Positions 20,214 through 30,401 of a stretch of 64,000 bases of DNA are shown piece after piece. The first letter of the stretch is position 1. Each line of letters opens with the position of its first letter. Origin of the DNA: Listeria grayi DSM 20601. GTDB taxonomy: Bacteria > Bacillota > Bacilli > Lactobacillales > Listeriaceae. Under the pieces are notes generated by a model. It did not search any database. It had not been told where the DNA came from and was given only the letters and a program-made list of their open reading frames with translations. Location: NCBI RefSeq assembly GCF_000148995.1, contig NZ_GL538352.1, positions 806,001-870,000 on the forward strand, written 5' to 3'. The position numbers and the translations under genes were made by a program.

Positions 20214-21035
20214 ATGACACAGCCCGCTGTATATGTTGTTTCTGATTCTACTGGCGAAACAGCAGAATTAGTGACTCGAGCAGCATTAAGCCAGTTCGGT
20301 CAAACACCAAAATTTATCCACCGCTTCCATCATGTCGACTCTACAGAGATGCTGGATGAAATTGTGGATCTGGTTGCCGTCAATCACGGGATTATCGTGC
20401 ATACCATCGTTTTGGAAGACGTCAGACAAGCCCTTAATGAAAAAGCCAAAGCGTTCGGCGTGCCAATCATTGATTTATTTGGCCCGCTTTTAGAACAACT
20501 CGAAGCAACCTACAAAATCAAACCGTTAGCAGAACCAGGAAAAGTCCGCTCCATGGACGAGGCTTATTTTGCCAAAGTAGCAGCTATTGAATTTGCCGTC
20601 GAAAATGATGATGGTCGTAATCCTCGAGGGATCTTACAAGCGGATTATGTATTGATTGGGATCTCGCGCACCTCTAAAACGCCCCTTTCTCAATATTTAG
20701 CTTTGAAGGGCTTAAAGATCGCTAATGTTCCGATCGTTCCAGAAGCCACGATTCCCGAAGAACTTTTCGAGATTGATCCGAATAAGATCATTGGCTTGAA
20801 AATCAGCAAACAGAAGCTTTCTCATATCCGTAAAGAGCGCTTGATGTCGATCGGCATGGCAGATGCAGGTCTTTATGCAAGCGATGCGCGGATTGATAAG
20901 GAATTAGCTTTTTTCAAAATATTGACCGATAAACTAGACTGTTTTGTGCTCGATGTGACCAATAAAGCCATTGAAGAAACGGCAAATGAGATTTTGACCC
21001 ACATTGGCAAAATTTTTGATGAAAAATTTGAATAA
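20214..21035 (+). CDS. ppsR: Pyruvate, phosphate dikinase regulatory protein (PpsR/YqfL)
   Basis: A 273-residue bifunctional serine/threonine kinase and pyrophosphorylase (DUF299 family) that uses ADP to inactivate, and phosphate to reactivate, pyruvate phosphate dikinase or PEP synthase. The N-terminus [12 protein letters not shown] and the P-loop-like [15 protein letters not shown] (about residue 150) are diagnostic. AGAAGAGGAAATC precedes the ATG. Its location between glyS and the dnaG-sigA operon is the standard one. The target enzyme gene is not in the window. Confidence 0.93.
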   Translation: MTQPAVYVVSDSTGETAELVTRAALSQFGQTPKFIHRFHHVDSTEMLDEIVDLVAVNHGIIVHTIVLEDVRQALNEKAKAFGVPIIDLFGPLLEQLEATYKIKPLAEPGKVRSMDEAYFAKVAAIEFAVENDDGRNPRGILQADYVLIGISRTSKTPLSQYLALKGLKIANVPIVPEATIPEELFEIDPNKIIGLKISKQKLSHIRKERLMSIGMADAGLYASDARIDKELAFFKILTDKLDCFVLDVTNKAIEETANEILTHIGKIFDEKFE

Positions 21036-21139
21036 AAAAAAGGGAAATTCATTTTTACGGTGAATAATATAAATATGCTGATAAAAATGAGATTATCAGA
21101 CCTTATCAGAGTTTAATAATGGAAAGAAGGATAGGCTGA

Positions 21140-21595
21140 TTGAGTAAAATTATTGTAGATGCAGATGCTTGTCCAATGAAACCGGAAATATTGCGTTTAG
21201 GAAAGCAATATCAGCTAGAAGTTACATTCGTTGCTTCCTATGCGCATTTTTCCATTCATACTAGTAGCGAGGAAAACTGGATATACGTTGATACTGGTAA
21301 AGAATCAGCAGATATGCGGATAGTTAATCTTGCTCAAAAAGGCGACTACTGCTTTACGCAAGACATCGGTTTGGCAAGTATCTTGTTGGCAAAAGGAGTT
21401 TTTGTCTTCTCTAATCGCGGAGAAGCATATTCCGAAGAAGAAATGCCTATGATGCTCGACATCCGCTACCAACGGGCTAAGGAAAGACGGCAAGGGAAAT
21501 ATGCCAAAGGTCCGAAAGCAATCGAAGAACAAGACCGCACGCTTTTTTTTGAACAGCTGGTCAGCTGGTTTGATCAGAAGGAAGGGAAGCGATAA
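21140..21595 (+). CDS. yqxD: YaiI/YqxD family protein (DUF188)
   Basis: A 151-residue PIN-like protein of the UPF0178 family (SKIIVDADACPMKPEI, then VDTGKESADMRIVNLAQKGDYCFTQDIGLA). The conserved acidic residues of the PIN-like fold are present, but no activity is established. It starts with TTG after GAAAGAAGGAT. dnaG begins 5 bases after its stop. yqxD-dnaG-sigA is the conserved macromolecular synthesis operon of Bacillales. Confidence 0.88.
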   Translation: MSKIIVDADACPMKPEILRLGKQYQLEVTFVASYAHFSIHTSSEENWIYVDTGKESADMRIVNLAQKGDYCFTQDIGLASILLAKGVFVFSNRGEAYSEEEMPMMLDIRYQRAKERRQGKYAKGPKAIEEQDRTLFFEQLVSWFDQKEGKR

Positions 21596-21599
21596 CGAA

Positions 21600-23447
21600 A
21601 TGGCTAGAAGAATTCCAGAAGAAGTAATCGATAGAGTCAGAAGCGAAGCCGACATTGTTGACATTATCAGTAATTATGTACAACTAAAAAAAGCGGGACG
21701 CAATTATTCTGGTCTATGTCCTTTTCATGGCGAAAAGACGCCCTCGTTTTCTATTTCACCGGAAAAGCAGATCTTCCACTGCTTTGGCTGCGGGAAAGGT
21801 GGGAATGTCTTTTCATTTTTAATGGAGCATGATGGTTTGTCCTTTGTAGAAGCTGTTAAGAAAACCGCTGAACTCAGCCATGTCGATGTAGGTATCGAAT
21901 GGGATGACGAACCGGCCGAACAGAAAACCGAGCAGTCGAACGATCAATTTAAAATGATCGACATGCATCAGCTTTCCGCCAAGTTTTATCATTATATCTT
22001 GCTCGAAACAGAAGAAGGCAGCGAGGCACTTTCTTATCTTAAAGAACGGGGCTTGTCCGAACAGTCGATCATCTCTTTTCAAATCGGCTTTGCACCGAAC
22101 CATTCCTCGACGATCACTTCATTTTTAGCCAAAAGAGGGATGAATCTTGATCTGGCTGAGATCGCAGGGCTGCTTGTCCGCCGTGAAAATGGTGATCTAG
22201 TAGACCGGTTCCGCAACCGCATTATGTTTCCGATCAAGAACGACCGAGATCAGGCGATTGGTTTTTCCGGTCGGCTGTTTAACCAAGATAACGGTCCGAA
22301 ATATCTAAACACCCCGGAAACACCGATCTTCAACAAGCGTAATGTCTTGTACCACTTATCGGATGCTAGGCAAGAAATCCGGAGGCGTAAGGAGATCGTC
22401 TTGTTGGAAGGCTTCATGGATGTGATCGCTGCTTCATCTGCCGGAGTTGGCAATGGGGTAGCCACAATGGGGACGAGCTTAACGACAGAACATATCGGCT
22501 TGATCCGGAAAATCACCAATCAGATCGTCATTTGCTATGATGGTGACTCTGCAGGGATCGAAGCCACGCAAAAAGCCGGGCGGATGTTAGAGGCAGATCC
22601 ACATTTCGGTTTAGCCGTCCTACAGCTTCCACAAGGGAAAGATCCAGACGAATTTATTCAGACTTACGGTCCAGAAAAATTTGAAGATATTTACGCGCAC
22701 AATCGCAGTTCCTGGACCGCTTTTCTACTATCTTATCTCAAACAAGGCAAGAATCTCAGCAATCCGCAAGAACAAGCAAATTATCTGGAAGAAGCGATTA
22801 TGGAGATTGCGAAAATCGACCAGGCGATCGAGCGCGAGATCTATCTTAAACAGCTGGCGACAGAATTCGATCTGTCTTTAGAAACGCTAAGACAACAATT
22901 AGCCGATTCGCTACGAAGAAAGCCGGTAGCAAATCAGCATGCAGATATGCCATACAGTGAACCAATCATATTTGAAGAATCAAAACGTAATAAAGGCGCT
23001 TTGGTGATTTCGGAAGAGCAATTACTAAAAGCAATGCTCGACAGTCGTGAAAACTTTATGCAGATCCGTCAGTTAATGGAGGGCACCGATTTTTATCATG
23101 ACGACTATCAGGCGATCTATACGTACTTGATCGGTTTTTATGCAGAAGGAAACACGCCGGACACTAACCGTTTCATGGATTATCTTCCTGAGCAAGAGCA
23201 AGCATTCAAGAACTTAGTCGCGACGATCGAGATGCTGGAAGCTCCGGAAGAACAAACCACTGCCGCATTTCGTGATTATATCGCCAGCATCAAAAAGCAC
23301 GTATGGACGAAAAAGCGCAGTGAACTCCAGAAGAAAATGCAGCGATTGGAAAGTGAAAATGATGCCAAGGCATTGATAGAAACGCTTCAAGAGATCAATC
23401 GGATCGACAAACTGCTGACAGCGAGACAATTTGATGAAACGTTTTAA
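21600..23447 (+). CDS. dnaG: DNA primase DnaG
   Basis: A 615-residue primase that makes RNA primers for replication. The N-terminal zinc finger is CPFHGEKTPSFSIS ... FHCFGCGKGGN (C-H-C-C), followed by the TOPRIM RNA polymerase core with LLEGFMDVIA (catalytic Glu) and ICYDGDSAG (DxD), and a C-terminal DnaB-interacting domain. The open frame extends 99 bases upstream into yqxD, but MARRIPEEVIDRVRSEADIV is the family start. Its ribosome-binding site would be AAGGAAGGG inside the end of yqxD. Confidence 0.97.
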   Translation: MARRIPEEVIDRVRSEADIVDIISNYVQLKKAGRNYSGLCPFHGEKTPSFSISPEKQIFHCFGCGKGGNVFSFLMEHDGLSFVEAVKKTAELSHVDVGIEWDDEPAEQKTEQSNDQFKMIDMHQLSAKFYHYILLETEEGSEALSYLKERGLSEQSIISFQIGFAPNHSSTITSFLAKRGMNLDLAEIAGLLVRRENGDLVDRFRNRIMFPIKNDRDQAIGFSGRLFNQDNGPKYLNTPETPIFNKRNVLYHLSDARQEIRRRKEIVLLEGFMDVIAASSAGVGNGVATMGTSLTTEHIGLIRKITNQIVICYDGDSAGIEATQKAGRMLEADPHFGLAVLQLPQGKDPDEFIQTYGPEKFEDIYAHNRSSWTAFLLSYLKQGKNLSNPQEQANYLEEAIMEIAKIDQAIEREIYLKQLATEFDLSLETLRQQLADSLRRKPVANQHADMPYSEPIIFEESKRNKGALVISEEQLLKAMLDSRENFMQIRQLMEGTDFYHDDYQAIYTYLIGFYAEGNTPDTNRFMDYLPEQEQAFKNLVATIEMLEAPEEQTTAAFRDYIASIKKHVWTKKRSELQKKMQRLESENDAKALIETLQEINRIDKLLTARQFDETF

Positions 23448-23518
23448 AACCGTTAAAAAAGGTATGTAACAAGTAGAACATGCAAAGCGGTATTTTTGGA
23501 AGGAGGAAACAAACAATT

Positions 23519-24649
23519 ATGGCTAAGAAAACAGTAGAAACAAACGAAACTACCGTTGAACTAAGTATCGACCAAGTAAAAGAATTATTGATAGAGACAG
23601 GGAAAAAATCGGGGACGCTGACCTATGATAAAGTCGCAGCGCAATTGGCTCCTTTCACATTAGATTCTGATCAAATGGACGAGTTTTTAGTACACTTGAC
23701 ACAAAATGGTATCGAAGTGACTGATGACGTGGACGAAGATGAAGATCCAGATGAAAAAGAATTGATCAAAGAGGAAACAGAGGAATTAGATCTAACGGAC
23801 ATGAGCGTACCGCCCGGTGTCAAAATAAACGACCCAGTGCGTATGTATCTAAAAGAGATCGGTCGTGTCAACTTGCTGACAGCTGACGAAGAAGTCGCTT
23901 TGGCAAAACGGATCGAAACAGGCGATATCGAAGCAAAAGGCAGATTAGCAGAAGCTAACTTGCGTCTCGTAGTCAGTATCGCGAAACGTTACGTCGGTCG
24001 TGGGATGCTTTTCCTCGACTTGATCCAAGAAGGTAACATGGGGCTGATGAAAGCCGTAGAAAAATTCGACTTTAACAAAGGCTTCAAATTCAGTACCTAT
24101 GCAACATGGTGGATCCGTCAAGCAATCACCCGCGCGATTGCTGACCAAGCACGTACGATCCGTATCCCTGTGCATATGGTCGAAACGATCAACAAATTGA
24201 TTCGTGTTCAGCGTTCACTCCTTCAAGACCTTGGCCGCGATCCTTCTCCAGAAGAAATCGGTGAAGAGATGGACCTGCCGACTGAAAAAGTCCGCGAGAT
24301 CTTGAAAATCGCTCAAGAACCAGTTTCTTTGGAAACACCGATCGGTGAAGAAGACGATTCTCACTTAGGCGATTTCATTGAAGACCAAGAAGCAACGTCG
24401 CCATCCGACCATGCAGCTTATGAATTACTGAAAGAACAGTTGGAAGATGTGCTTGATACGCTTACTGACCGAGAAGAAAATGTTTTACGTCTCCGCTTCG
24501 GATTAGATGACGGCCGGACGAGAACATTAGAAGAAGTAGGACGCGTTTTCGGCGTTACTCGGGAACGTATTCGTCAGATCGAAGCAAAAGCGCTGCGCAA
24601 ATTGCGTCACCCAAGCCGTAGCAAACAATTAAAAGATTTCTTAGAATGA
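23519..24649 (+). CDS. sigA: Primary sigma factor SigA (RpoD)
   Basis: A 376-residue group 1 sigma factor. Region 1.1 is short and acidic, region 1.2 is [16 protein letters not shown], region 2 shows [18 protein letters not shown] and [17 protein letters not shown], and region 4 shows the helix-turn-helix [20 protein letters not shown]. The start is the ATG after GGAAGGAGGAAAC; an upstream in-frame ATG at 23480 is unlikely. It is last gene of the yqxD-dnaG-sigA unit and is followed by a strong terminator. It should recognise the TTGACA/TATAAT promoters noted across this window. Confidence 0.98.
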   Translation: MAKKTVETNETTVELSIDQVKELLIETGKKSGTLTYDKVAAQLAPFTLDSDQMDEFLVHLTQNGIEVTDDVDEDEDPDEKELIKEETEELDLTDMSVPPGVKINDPVRMYLKEIGRVNLLTADEEVALAKRIETGDIEAKGRLAEANLRLVVSIAKRYVGRGMLFLDLIQEGNMGLMKAVEKFDFNKGFKFSTYATWWIRQAITRAIADQARTIRIPVHMVETINKLIRVQRSLLQDLGRDPSPEEIGEEMDLPTEKVREILKIAQEPVSLETPIGEEDDSHLGDFIEDQEATSPSDHAAYELLKEQLEDVLDTLTDREENVLRLRFGLDDGRTRTLEEVGRVFGVTRERIRQIEAKALRKLRHPSRSKQLKDFLE

Positions 24650-24654
24650 AAATA

Positions 24655-24712
24655 GATGGTGCGGCAAAGCAAACAGGATTTATGGTTTGTTTTGCCAGCA
24701 TCCTTTTTTTGA
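24655..24712 (+). terminator. terminator after sigA
   Basis: GATGGTGCGGCAAAGCAAAC pairs with GTTTGTTTTGCCAGCATC, a long stem, followed by T7. Confidence 0.92.
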
Positions 24713-24727
24713 AAAGAGGGACTACCT

Positions 24728-25432
24728 ATGAATGAAGTACAATTATCCAAACGCTTAGAAAAAGTAGTAACATACATATCTCCAGGGAGCCGGATCGCCG
24801 ACATTGGCAGCGATCATGCTTATTTGCCTTGCTATGCGGTCAATAACGGTCTCGCAAGCTATGCGATCGCTGGCGAAGTAGTAAAGGGACCTTATGAGTC
24901 AGCCCGCCAGCAAGTTGCTAAAACGGCTTTAACCGCTAAAATCGATGTTCGCTTCGGCGATGGATTAGCTGTGATCGACCACACGGACAAAATCGACACG
25001 ATCGTGATCGCCGGAATGGGTGGGGCATTGATTCGTTCCATTTTGGAAAACGGAGCTTCTAAACTGCTGACGGCAAAAGAACTTGTCTTGCAACCAAACG
25101 TTGCCGCTTGGCAGATTCGAGACTGGGCAGAAAAGAATCATTGGGAAATCGTTTCAGAAGCGATTTTAAGGGAAGATAATAAAATATATGAAGTGCTGCA
25201 TTTAAAACGTGCGGCGGAGCAAGTGAGTTATAACGAAAGCGAAAAATTATTCGGGCCATGTCTCTTGCAGGAAAAAAATACTGTTTTTCGGGAAAAATGG
25301 TTGCATGAAAAAGAAAACTGGCAAAAAATCGGGACAGCGATCAGAAAGAGCGCCGTTCTCTCGGAAGCTAATAAAAAACGCCTAAAAGAGCTGGAAAACA
25401 ACATTCAATTAGCAGAGGAAGTGTTAAAATGA
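24728..25432 (+). CDS. trmK: tRNA (adenine-22-N1) methyltransferase TrmK
   Basis: A 234-residue SAM-dependent enzyme that makes m1A22 in tRNA. The Rossmann core shows IADIGSDHAYLPCYAV (motif I), IVIAGMGGALIRSIL and LVLQPNVAAWQIRDW. A C-terminal coiled coil follows (KRLKELENNIQLAEEVL), as in the B. subtilis protein. Its stop overlaps the yqfO start by 4 bases (ATGA), indicating coupling. Confidence 0.94.
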   Translation: MNEVQLSKRLEKVVTYISPGSRIADIGSDHAYLPCYAVNNGLASYAIAGEVVKGPYESARQQVAKTALTAKIDVRFGDGLAVIDHTDKIDTIVIAGMGGALIRSILENGASKLLTAKELVLQPNVAAWQIRDWAEKNHWEIVSEAILREDNKIYEVLHLKRAAEQVSYNESEKLFGPCLLQEKNTVFREKWLHEKENWQKIGTAIRKSAVLSEANKKRLKELENNIQLAEEVLK

Positions 25433-26550
25433 AAGTAGCAAACGGCTTTGAATATGCAGCGATCTTGGATAAGATCGCGCCCAAGTACTTAGCAATGGAA
25501 GGCGATGTGATCGGCCTTCAAGTCGGAGATCTAAGCAAGAAGGTTCGGAAAATCATGTTTACATTAGATGTATTGGAACCGGTGGTCGAAGAAGCCATCG
25601 AAAAAAACGTCGATATGATCATTTCGCATCACGCTTTTTTCTATCGTCCTCTTAAAAAAATCGATACTAGCACCGGGCAAGGCAGAATGATCCGCAAATT
25701 GATCAAACACGATATTATCGTTTATAATGCTCATACGAATCTGGATATCGCTCCAGATGGTGTCAATGACTATCTGGCAGATGCATTAGGACTTACCGAT
25801 ACTGAAACGATCGTTTCCACCTACCAAGAGCCATTCGTTAAAATCGCTGTTTATGTTCCTCAAGATGCAGAAGAAAAAGTACGGACAGCCCTTTATAATA
25901 ATGGCGCAGGAGAAGTTGGGAATGATTATAAAGACACCAGCTTCAGCTATGAAGGCAAAGGGCATTTCACACCGACTGGTGATGCTGATCCAGCAATCGG
26001 CGAAGTAAACGAACCGACGATCGTCAATGAGATCAAGATCGAAACGATCATCCCCAAACATTTGGAAGAAACGGTCATTAAAGCTGTTCGTTCCGTTCAT
26101 CCTTATGAGGAGCCGGTCATTGACTGCTTTGATCTCAGTAATCTAACTTATGAACAAGGACTTGGCCGCGTCGGCTTACTGCCGAAAAAAATCAGTATGC
26201 CGGCCTTCATCGATCATTTGAAATCAGAACTAGCGATCGAAAATGTCCGCTTTATCGGCGACATCGGTAAAGACGTCGAGAAAGTTGCGATCATTGGTGG
26301 CGACGGCAATAAATTCATCCATCAAGTGAAACGCACAGGTGCGGATGTCTATGTGACAGGCGATATCTATTATCATACCGGGCACGACTTGTTAGATCTA
26401 GGATTATCCACAGTTGACGCCGGCCATCATATCGAAAAAATCGTCAAAAGTGTTTTAAAAACAAAATACCAAAAAGAAGCAGATAATTTGAAATATGATG
26501 TAGAATTGATCGTATCCGAAGCAAATACAGATCCGTTCTTATTCCAATAA
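25429..26550 (+). CDS. yqfO: Nif3-like dinuclear metal protein YqfO
   Basis: A 373-residue Nif3/NGG1p-interacting factor family protein. Metal-site motifs are IISHHAFFYRPLKKI, YNAHTNLDIAPDGVND and the C-terminal DAGHHIEKIV. A PII/CutA-like domain is inserted in the middle (KIAVYVPQDAEEKVRTAL ... VHPYEEPVID), as in other long Firmicutes forms. It is sometimes annotated as GTP cyclohydrolase type 2, but the activity in Bacilli is uncertain. In L. monocytogenes I recall ispH between this gene and cshB; here there is only a terminator. Confidence 0.9.
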   Translation: MKVANGFEYAAILDKIAPKYLAMEGDVIGLQVGDLSKKVRKIMFTLDVLEPVVEEAIEKNVDMIISHHAFFYRPLKKIDTSTGQGRMIRKLIKHDIIVYNAHTNLDIAPDGVNDYLADALGLTDTETIVSTYQEPFVKIAVYVPQDAEEKVRTALYNNGAGEVGNDYKDTSFSYEGKGHFTPTGDADPAIGEVNEPTIVNEIKIETIIPKHLEETVIKAVRSVHPYEEPVIDCFDLSNLTYEQGLGRVGLLPKKISMPAFIDHLKSELAIENVRFIGDIGKDVEKVAIIGGDGNKFIHQVKRTGADVYVTGDIYYHTGHDLLDLGLSTVDAGHHIEKIVKSVLKTKYQKEADNLKYDVELIVSEANTDPFLFQ

Positions 26551-26556
26551 AGAGAA

Positions 26557-26591
26557 AAAAGAATGCTGATTTATCACAGCATTCTTTTTTG
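26557..26591 (+). terminator. terminator after yqfO
   Basis: AAAAAAGAATGCTG / CAGCATTCTTTTTT hairpin with T6, in the space where ispH would be expected. Confidence 0.92.
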
Positions 26592-26636
26592 TTTGGAGAC
26601 ATCCGCATTTTTTAGGTAGTTAGAAACGTCAATAAA

Positions 26637-26645
26637 TGCTATAAT
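26637..26645 (+). promoter_or_regulatory. extended -10 promoter of cshB
   Basis: TGC-TATAAT is an extended -10 box 33 bases before the cshB ATG. No good -35 is visible. Confidence 0.6.
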
Positions 26646-26677
26646 GGCATTTAGGAACAGAACGGAGTGAGAATTTA

Positions 26678-27985
26678 ATGGCGAAATCAACAAGGTTCGA
26701 CCAATTTGGGTTTCAACCTTTTATTAACAAAGCAATTCACAAAATCGGCTTTTATGAGCCAACAGAAGTCCAGCAAAAATTGATCCCTGGTATCATGCGT
26801 GGTGAAAGTATCATTGGACAGTCACAAACAGGAACAGGGAAAACACATACTTTCCTATTACCGCTTATCAATAAAATCGATCCAGAAAAACACGAGATCC
26901 AAATCGTGATCACTGCACCAAGCAGAGAATTAGCGACGCAGATCTATAATGAAGCACGTAAGATCACAGAAGAAAGCGAGCAACCAATCTCAACGCGCCT
27001 ATTGATCGGTGGAACAGATAAACAGCGCATGTTGGATAAACTTAAAACGCAACCCCACATCATTATCGGTACACCTGGACGTATCAATGACATGATTCGG
27101 GAAAAAGCGCTTGCTGTTTATACTGCAAAAGCATTGGTGATCGACGAAGCCGACATGGCACTAGACATGGGCTTTTTAAACGATGTCGATGCAATTGCTG
27201 GTAAAATGCCGCCAAACTTGCAAATGCTTGTCTTTTCCGCAACAATTCCGGAAAAACTGAAACCTTTCCTCAAAAAATACATGGAAAATCCGCGTTATGA
27301 ACACATTCAGCCGAAAGTAGTATCTTCTACAGCTGTTACGCATACGCTACTTGCTTCCAAAAGCCGTGACAAGATCGACCTACTAAAGGAAGCCTTGACG
27401 ATTTTCCAACCATTTCTCGGTATCGTCTTCACAAATACAAAACAAACAGCGGATGAAGTAGCCGCAGGACTTACGGAACGGGGCTTGAAAGTAGCAAAGA
27501 TCCATGGCGATGTATCACCGCGTGAACGTAAACGGACAATGAAGCAAGTGGAAAACATGGATTATCAATACATCGTAGCGACCGATTTAGCAGCGCGGGG
27601 GATCGATATCCAAGGGATCAGTCATGTTATCAACTTTGAACTTCCGGATGATCTGGATTTCTATATCCATCGTACTGGACGTACAGGTCGGGCCGGTCAT
27701 TCTGGCATTGCGCTTACAATCTATGACCCAGCTGATGAAGATAAATTGGCTCAGCTTGAGAAGAAAGGCATCACATTCCAGCACATGACTATCAAAAAAG
27801 GTGCTTTTGTAGAAGTAGAAGATCGCAATCGACGTGATAAACGGGAAGCAAAACGCGAAACAGCGGACCCCCGTGAAATTGGAATGCGCAAAAAGGCAAA
27901 ACAAAAAAGAAAACCTAACTATAAAAAGAAAATCAACTATAAAATGGCGGAAATCAAACGAAGAGAACGCCGCAAGAAACGATAA
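26678..27985 (+). CDS. cshB: DEAD-box RNA helicase CshB
   Basis: A 435-residue ATP-dependent RNA helicase. Motifs in order: Q motif region (FQPFINKAI ... EPTEVQQKLIPG), I SQTGTGKT, Ia APSRELA, Ib GTPGR, II DEAD in VIDEADMALDMGF, III SAT, V ATDLAARGID, VI HRTGRTGRAG. The C-terminus is strongly basic (KKAKQKRKPNYKKKINYK), as in CshB, and would bind RNA. Such helicases are cold-stress and ribosome assembly factors. nfo starts 13 bases downstream. Confidence 0.94.
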   Translation: MAKSTRFDQFGFQPFINKAIHKIGFYEPTEVQQKLIPGIMRGESIIGQSQTGTGKTHTFLLPLINKIDPEKHEIQIVITAPSRELATQIYNEARKITEESEQPISTRLLIGGTDKQRMLDKLKTQPHIIIGTPGRINDMIREKALAVYTAKALVIDEADMALDMGFLNDVDAIAGKMPPNLQMLVFSATIPEKLKPFLKKYMENPRYEHIQPKVVSSTAVTHTLLASKSRDKIDLLKEALTIFQPFLGIVFTNTKQTADEVAAGLTERGLKVAKIHGDVSPRERKRTMKQVENMDYQYIVATDLAARGIDIQGISHVINFELPDDLDFYIHRTGRTGRAGHSGIALTIYDPADEDKLAQLEKKGITFQHMTIKKGAFVEVEDRNRRDKREAKRETADPREIGMRKKAKQKRKPNYKKKINYKMAEIKRRERRKKR

Positions 27986-27997
27986 GGGGGAATCGGA

Positions 27998-28891
27998 ATG
28001 CTACGAATCGGTAGCCATGTTTCCATGAGCGGAAAAGAAATGCTGCTTGGTTCCAGTAAAGAAGCAGCTAGTTATGGAGCAAACACCTTCATGATCTACA
28101 CAGGTGCACCTCAAAACACACGCCGCAAAGCGATCGAAGACTTAAACATCGAAGCAGGAATGGCACATATGAAAGCAAACGGCATAGCTGAGATCGTTGT
28201 GCACGCGCCTTATATCATCAATATCGGTAATAGTATCAAACCAGAGACCTATGAATTGGGTGTCGATTTTCTGCGTTCGGAAATATCCCGTACAGAGGCA
28301 CTCGGAGCAAAACAGATCGTACTTCATCCTGGGGCTCATGTTGGCGCTGGAACAGAAGCCGGGATCAAGCAGATCATCAAAGGGTTGAACGAAGTCTTAG
28401 AGGCGGACCAGTCTGTTCAGATCGCCCTAGAAACAATGGCAGGAAAAGGGACAGAAATCGGAAGAAACTTTGAAGAATTGGCAGCTATTATCGATGGCGT
28501 GACGCACAATGATAAACTGTCGATCACATTCGATACTTGTCACACGCACGATGCCGGTTATGACATCGTCGGTGATTTCGATGGTGTTCTTAATCAATTT
28601 GATAAGATCATCGGGTTAGACCGCTTGAAAGTGCTGCATCTTAATGACAGCAAAAATATTCGCGGAGCAGGGAAAGACCGCCATGCGAATATTGGTTTTG
28701 GAGAAATCGGTTTTGATGCATTAAACTATATCATCCACCATCCAGAACTTGCAGATATCCCGAAAATCTTGGAAACGCCCTATGTCGGTGAAGACAAGAA
28801 AAATAAAAAGCCTCCTTACAAATTCGAGATCGCGATGCTGCGTGATCAGCAATGGGATCCTGATTTGTTAGAGAAAATTATAAACCAGTGA
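27998..28891 (+). CDS. nfo: Endonuclease IV (Nfo)
   Basis: A 297-residue AP endonuclease with three metal ions in a TIM barrel. Metal-ligand motifs are visible: [48 protein letters not shown] and [17 protein letters not shown]. It cleaves at abasic sites in base excision repair. AAGGGGG precedes the ATG. It is probably cotranscribed with cshB, and ppaC follows 17 bases later. Confidence 0.96.
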   Translation: MLRIGSHVSMSGKEMLLGSSKEAASYGANTFMIYTGAPQNTRRKAIEDLNIEAGMAHMKANGIAEIVVHAPYIINIGNSIKPETYELGVDFLRSEISRTEALGAKQIVLHPGAHVGAGTEAGIKQIIKGLNEVLEADQSVQIALETMAGKGTEIGRNFEELAAIIDGVTHNDKLSITFDTCHTHDAGYDIVGDFDGVLNQFDKIIGLDRLKVLHLNDSKNIRGAGKDRHANIGFGEIGFDALNYIIHHPELADIPKILETPYVGEDKKNKKPPYKFEIAMLRDQQWDPDLLEKIINQ

Positions 28892-28907
28892 TAAAGGAGT
28901 ATGTAAA

Positions 28908-29834
28908 ATGAGTAAAAAACTTGTATTTGGACACAAAAATCCGGACACTGATACGATTTGTTCGGCTATCAGCTATGCAGAGCTTCGAACTGCATTAGGT
29001 GAGGACATCGAGGCAGTTCGTCTAGGCGAATTAAACAGCGAAACCGCTTTTGTCTTAGATTATTTCCAAGTAAAAACACCTCGTTTGGTTACAACCGTTG
29101 CAGGCGAAGTAGCAGAAGTAGCTTTAGTAGATCACAATGAAAGTCAGCAAAGTGTCGATGATTTGAAAGAGGTCACGATCACAGCAGTGGTTGATCATCA
29201 TCGCATCGCTAACTTTGAAACAAGCGACCCGCTATATTACCGCGCTGAGCCAGTTGGCTGTACAGCAACGATCCTTTTGAAAATGTTCCATGAAAATAAA
29301 TTAGAACCCACAAAAACTACAGCTGGATTGATGGTATCGGCAATTATTTCCGATACACTGCTTTTCCAATCCCCAACTTCTACGGAAGAAGACAAAGCTG
29401 CAGCAGAATATTTGGCGAAAATAGCAGATCTCGACCTTGATACATACGGACTTGATATGTTGAAAGCAGGTGCAGATGTTAGTTCGAAAACGGTAGCTGA
29501 ACTATTACTGGATGCCAAAGAATTCAACATCAATAATCAAAAAATCGAGATCGCTCAAATCAATGTCGTTGATGTACAAGATGTATTGGCACGTCAAGAA
29601 GAAGTGGAAGCCGTTATCAATAAGGCGATCGAAGCGAAAGGTCTAGCCCTTTACCTATTCGTGATCACAGATATTTTGAAAAATGACTCCGTAGGTCTTG
29701 CGCTTGGAACAGAAACAGCCAAAGTGGAACAAGCTTATAATGTCAAACTTGAAAATCACCTTGCACCGCTTAAAGATGTCGTTTCTCGTAAAAAACAAGT
29801 GGTTCCTGTTTTAACAAAAATTTTCGAAGCATAG
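28908..29834 (+). CDS. ppaC: Manganese-dependent inorganic pyrophosphatase
   Basis: A 308-residue family II pyrophosphatase of the DHH superfamily. Metal ligands appear in [20 protein letters not shown] and [10 protein letters not shown], and the C-terminal DHHA2 domain has the SRKKQV substrate-binding motif near the end. It hydrolyses pyrophosphate from biosynthesis in the cytosol. No CBS insertion is present, so it is the non-regulated short form. Confidence 0.96.
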   Translation: MSKKLVFGHKNPDTDTICSAISYAELRTALGEDIEAVRLGELNSETAFVLDYFQVKTPRLVTTVAGEVAEVALVDHNESQQSVDDLKEVTITAVVDHHRIANFETSDPLYYRAEPVGCTATILLKMFHENKLEPTKTTAGLMVSAIISDTLLFQSPTSTEEDKAAAEYLAKIADLDLDTYGLDMLKAGADVSSKTVAELLLDAKEFNINNQKIEIAQINVVDVQDVLARQEEVEAVINKAIEAKGLALYLFVITDILKNDSVGLALGTETAKVEQAYNVKLENHLAPLKDVVSRKKQVVPVLTKIFEA

Positions 29835-29848
29835 AAAGGAGGATCCCG

Positions 29849-30343
29849 ATGAGTAAACAGGCGTTATTGGTTATCGATATGCAGGTAGGCGTTTGCTGTG
29901 GGGACGAAGTGCTTTATCAGTTAGATGAATTAATAGCGGGTATCAACAAGCGGATCCATCATTTTCGCAAAAACGATGCCCCAATTATTTTCGTTCAACA
30001 CGAAGACGAAGAATTAGTCGCCGGCGAACCGGCATGGGAATTGCTACCGGAACTACTGGCAAGACCAGATGATTTCTATATTCGTAAGACACATCCGAAT
30101 GCGTTTTATCAGACGGAGCTGCAAAACTTGTTGGATAGCCTCCAAATCGATGAACTGGAAATATGCGGTGCTCAGACCGAATACTGCGTGGACAGCACCG
30201 TCAAGTTCGCACACGGCCTCGGCTATCGCTTATATATGAAGCCAGGCTTTTCCTCGACCATAACGAATATACAGATGGATGCTCAAACCACGATCACTTT
30301 TTATGAAGCTATTTGGAATAACCGCTTCTTACAATTTATTTAA
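29849..30343 (+). CDS. Isochorismatase-like cysteine hydrolase
   Basis: A 164-residue protein of the isochorismatase/nicotinamidase fold. The catalytic triad is visible as Asp in ALLVIDMQVGV, Lys in YIRKTHPNAF and Cys in ICGAQTEYCVDS (the second Cys in the usual position). The substrate cannot be told from sequence; the small size suggests a generic cysteine hydrolase rather than PncA. It begins 15 bases after ppaC behind AAAGGAGG and is probably cotranscribed. Confidence 0.85.
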   Translation: MSKQALLVIDMQVGVCCGDEVLYQLDELIAGINKRIHHFRKNDAPIIFVQHEDEELVAGEPAWELLPELLARPDDFYIRKTHPNAFYQTELQNLLDSLQIDELEICGAQTEYCVDSTVKFAHGLGYRLYMKPGFSSTITNIQMDAQTTITFYEAIWNNRFLQFI

Positions 30344-30391
30344 AAAAAGCCAGTTTTCCTGCTAATGCGGCAAGAAAAATGGCTTTTTTAT
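30343..30391. terminator. convergent terminator
   Basis: AAAAAAGCCAGTTTTCC pairs with AAGAAAAATGGCTTTTTT around a loop of about 15 bases. A and T tracts on both ends suggest bidirectional use by the isochorismatase-like and TspO-like genes. Confidence 0.85.
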
Positions 30392-30401
30392 TTATAGCAA
30401 G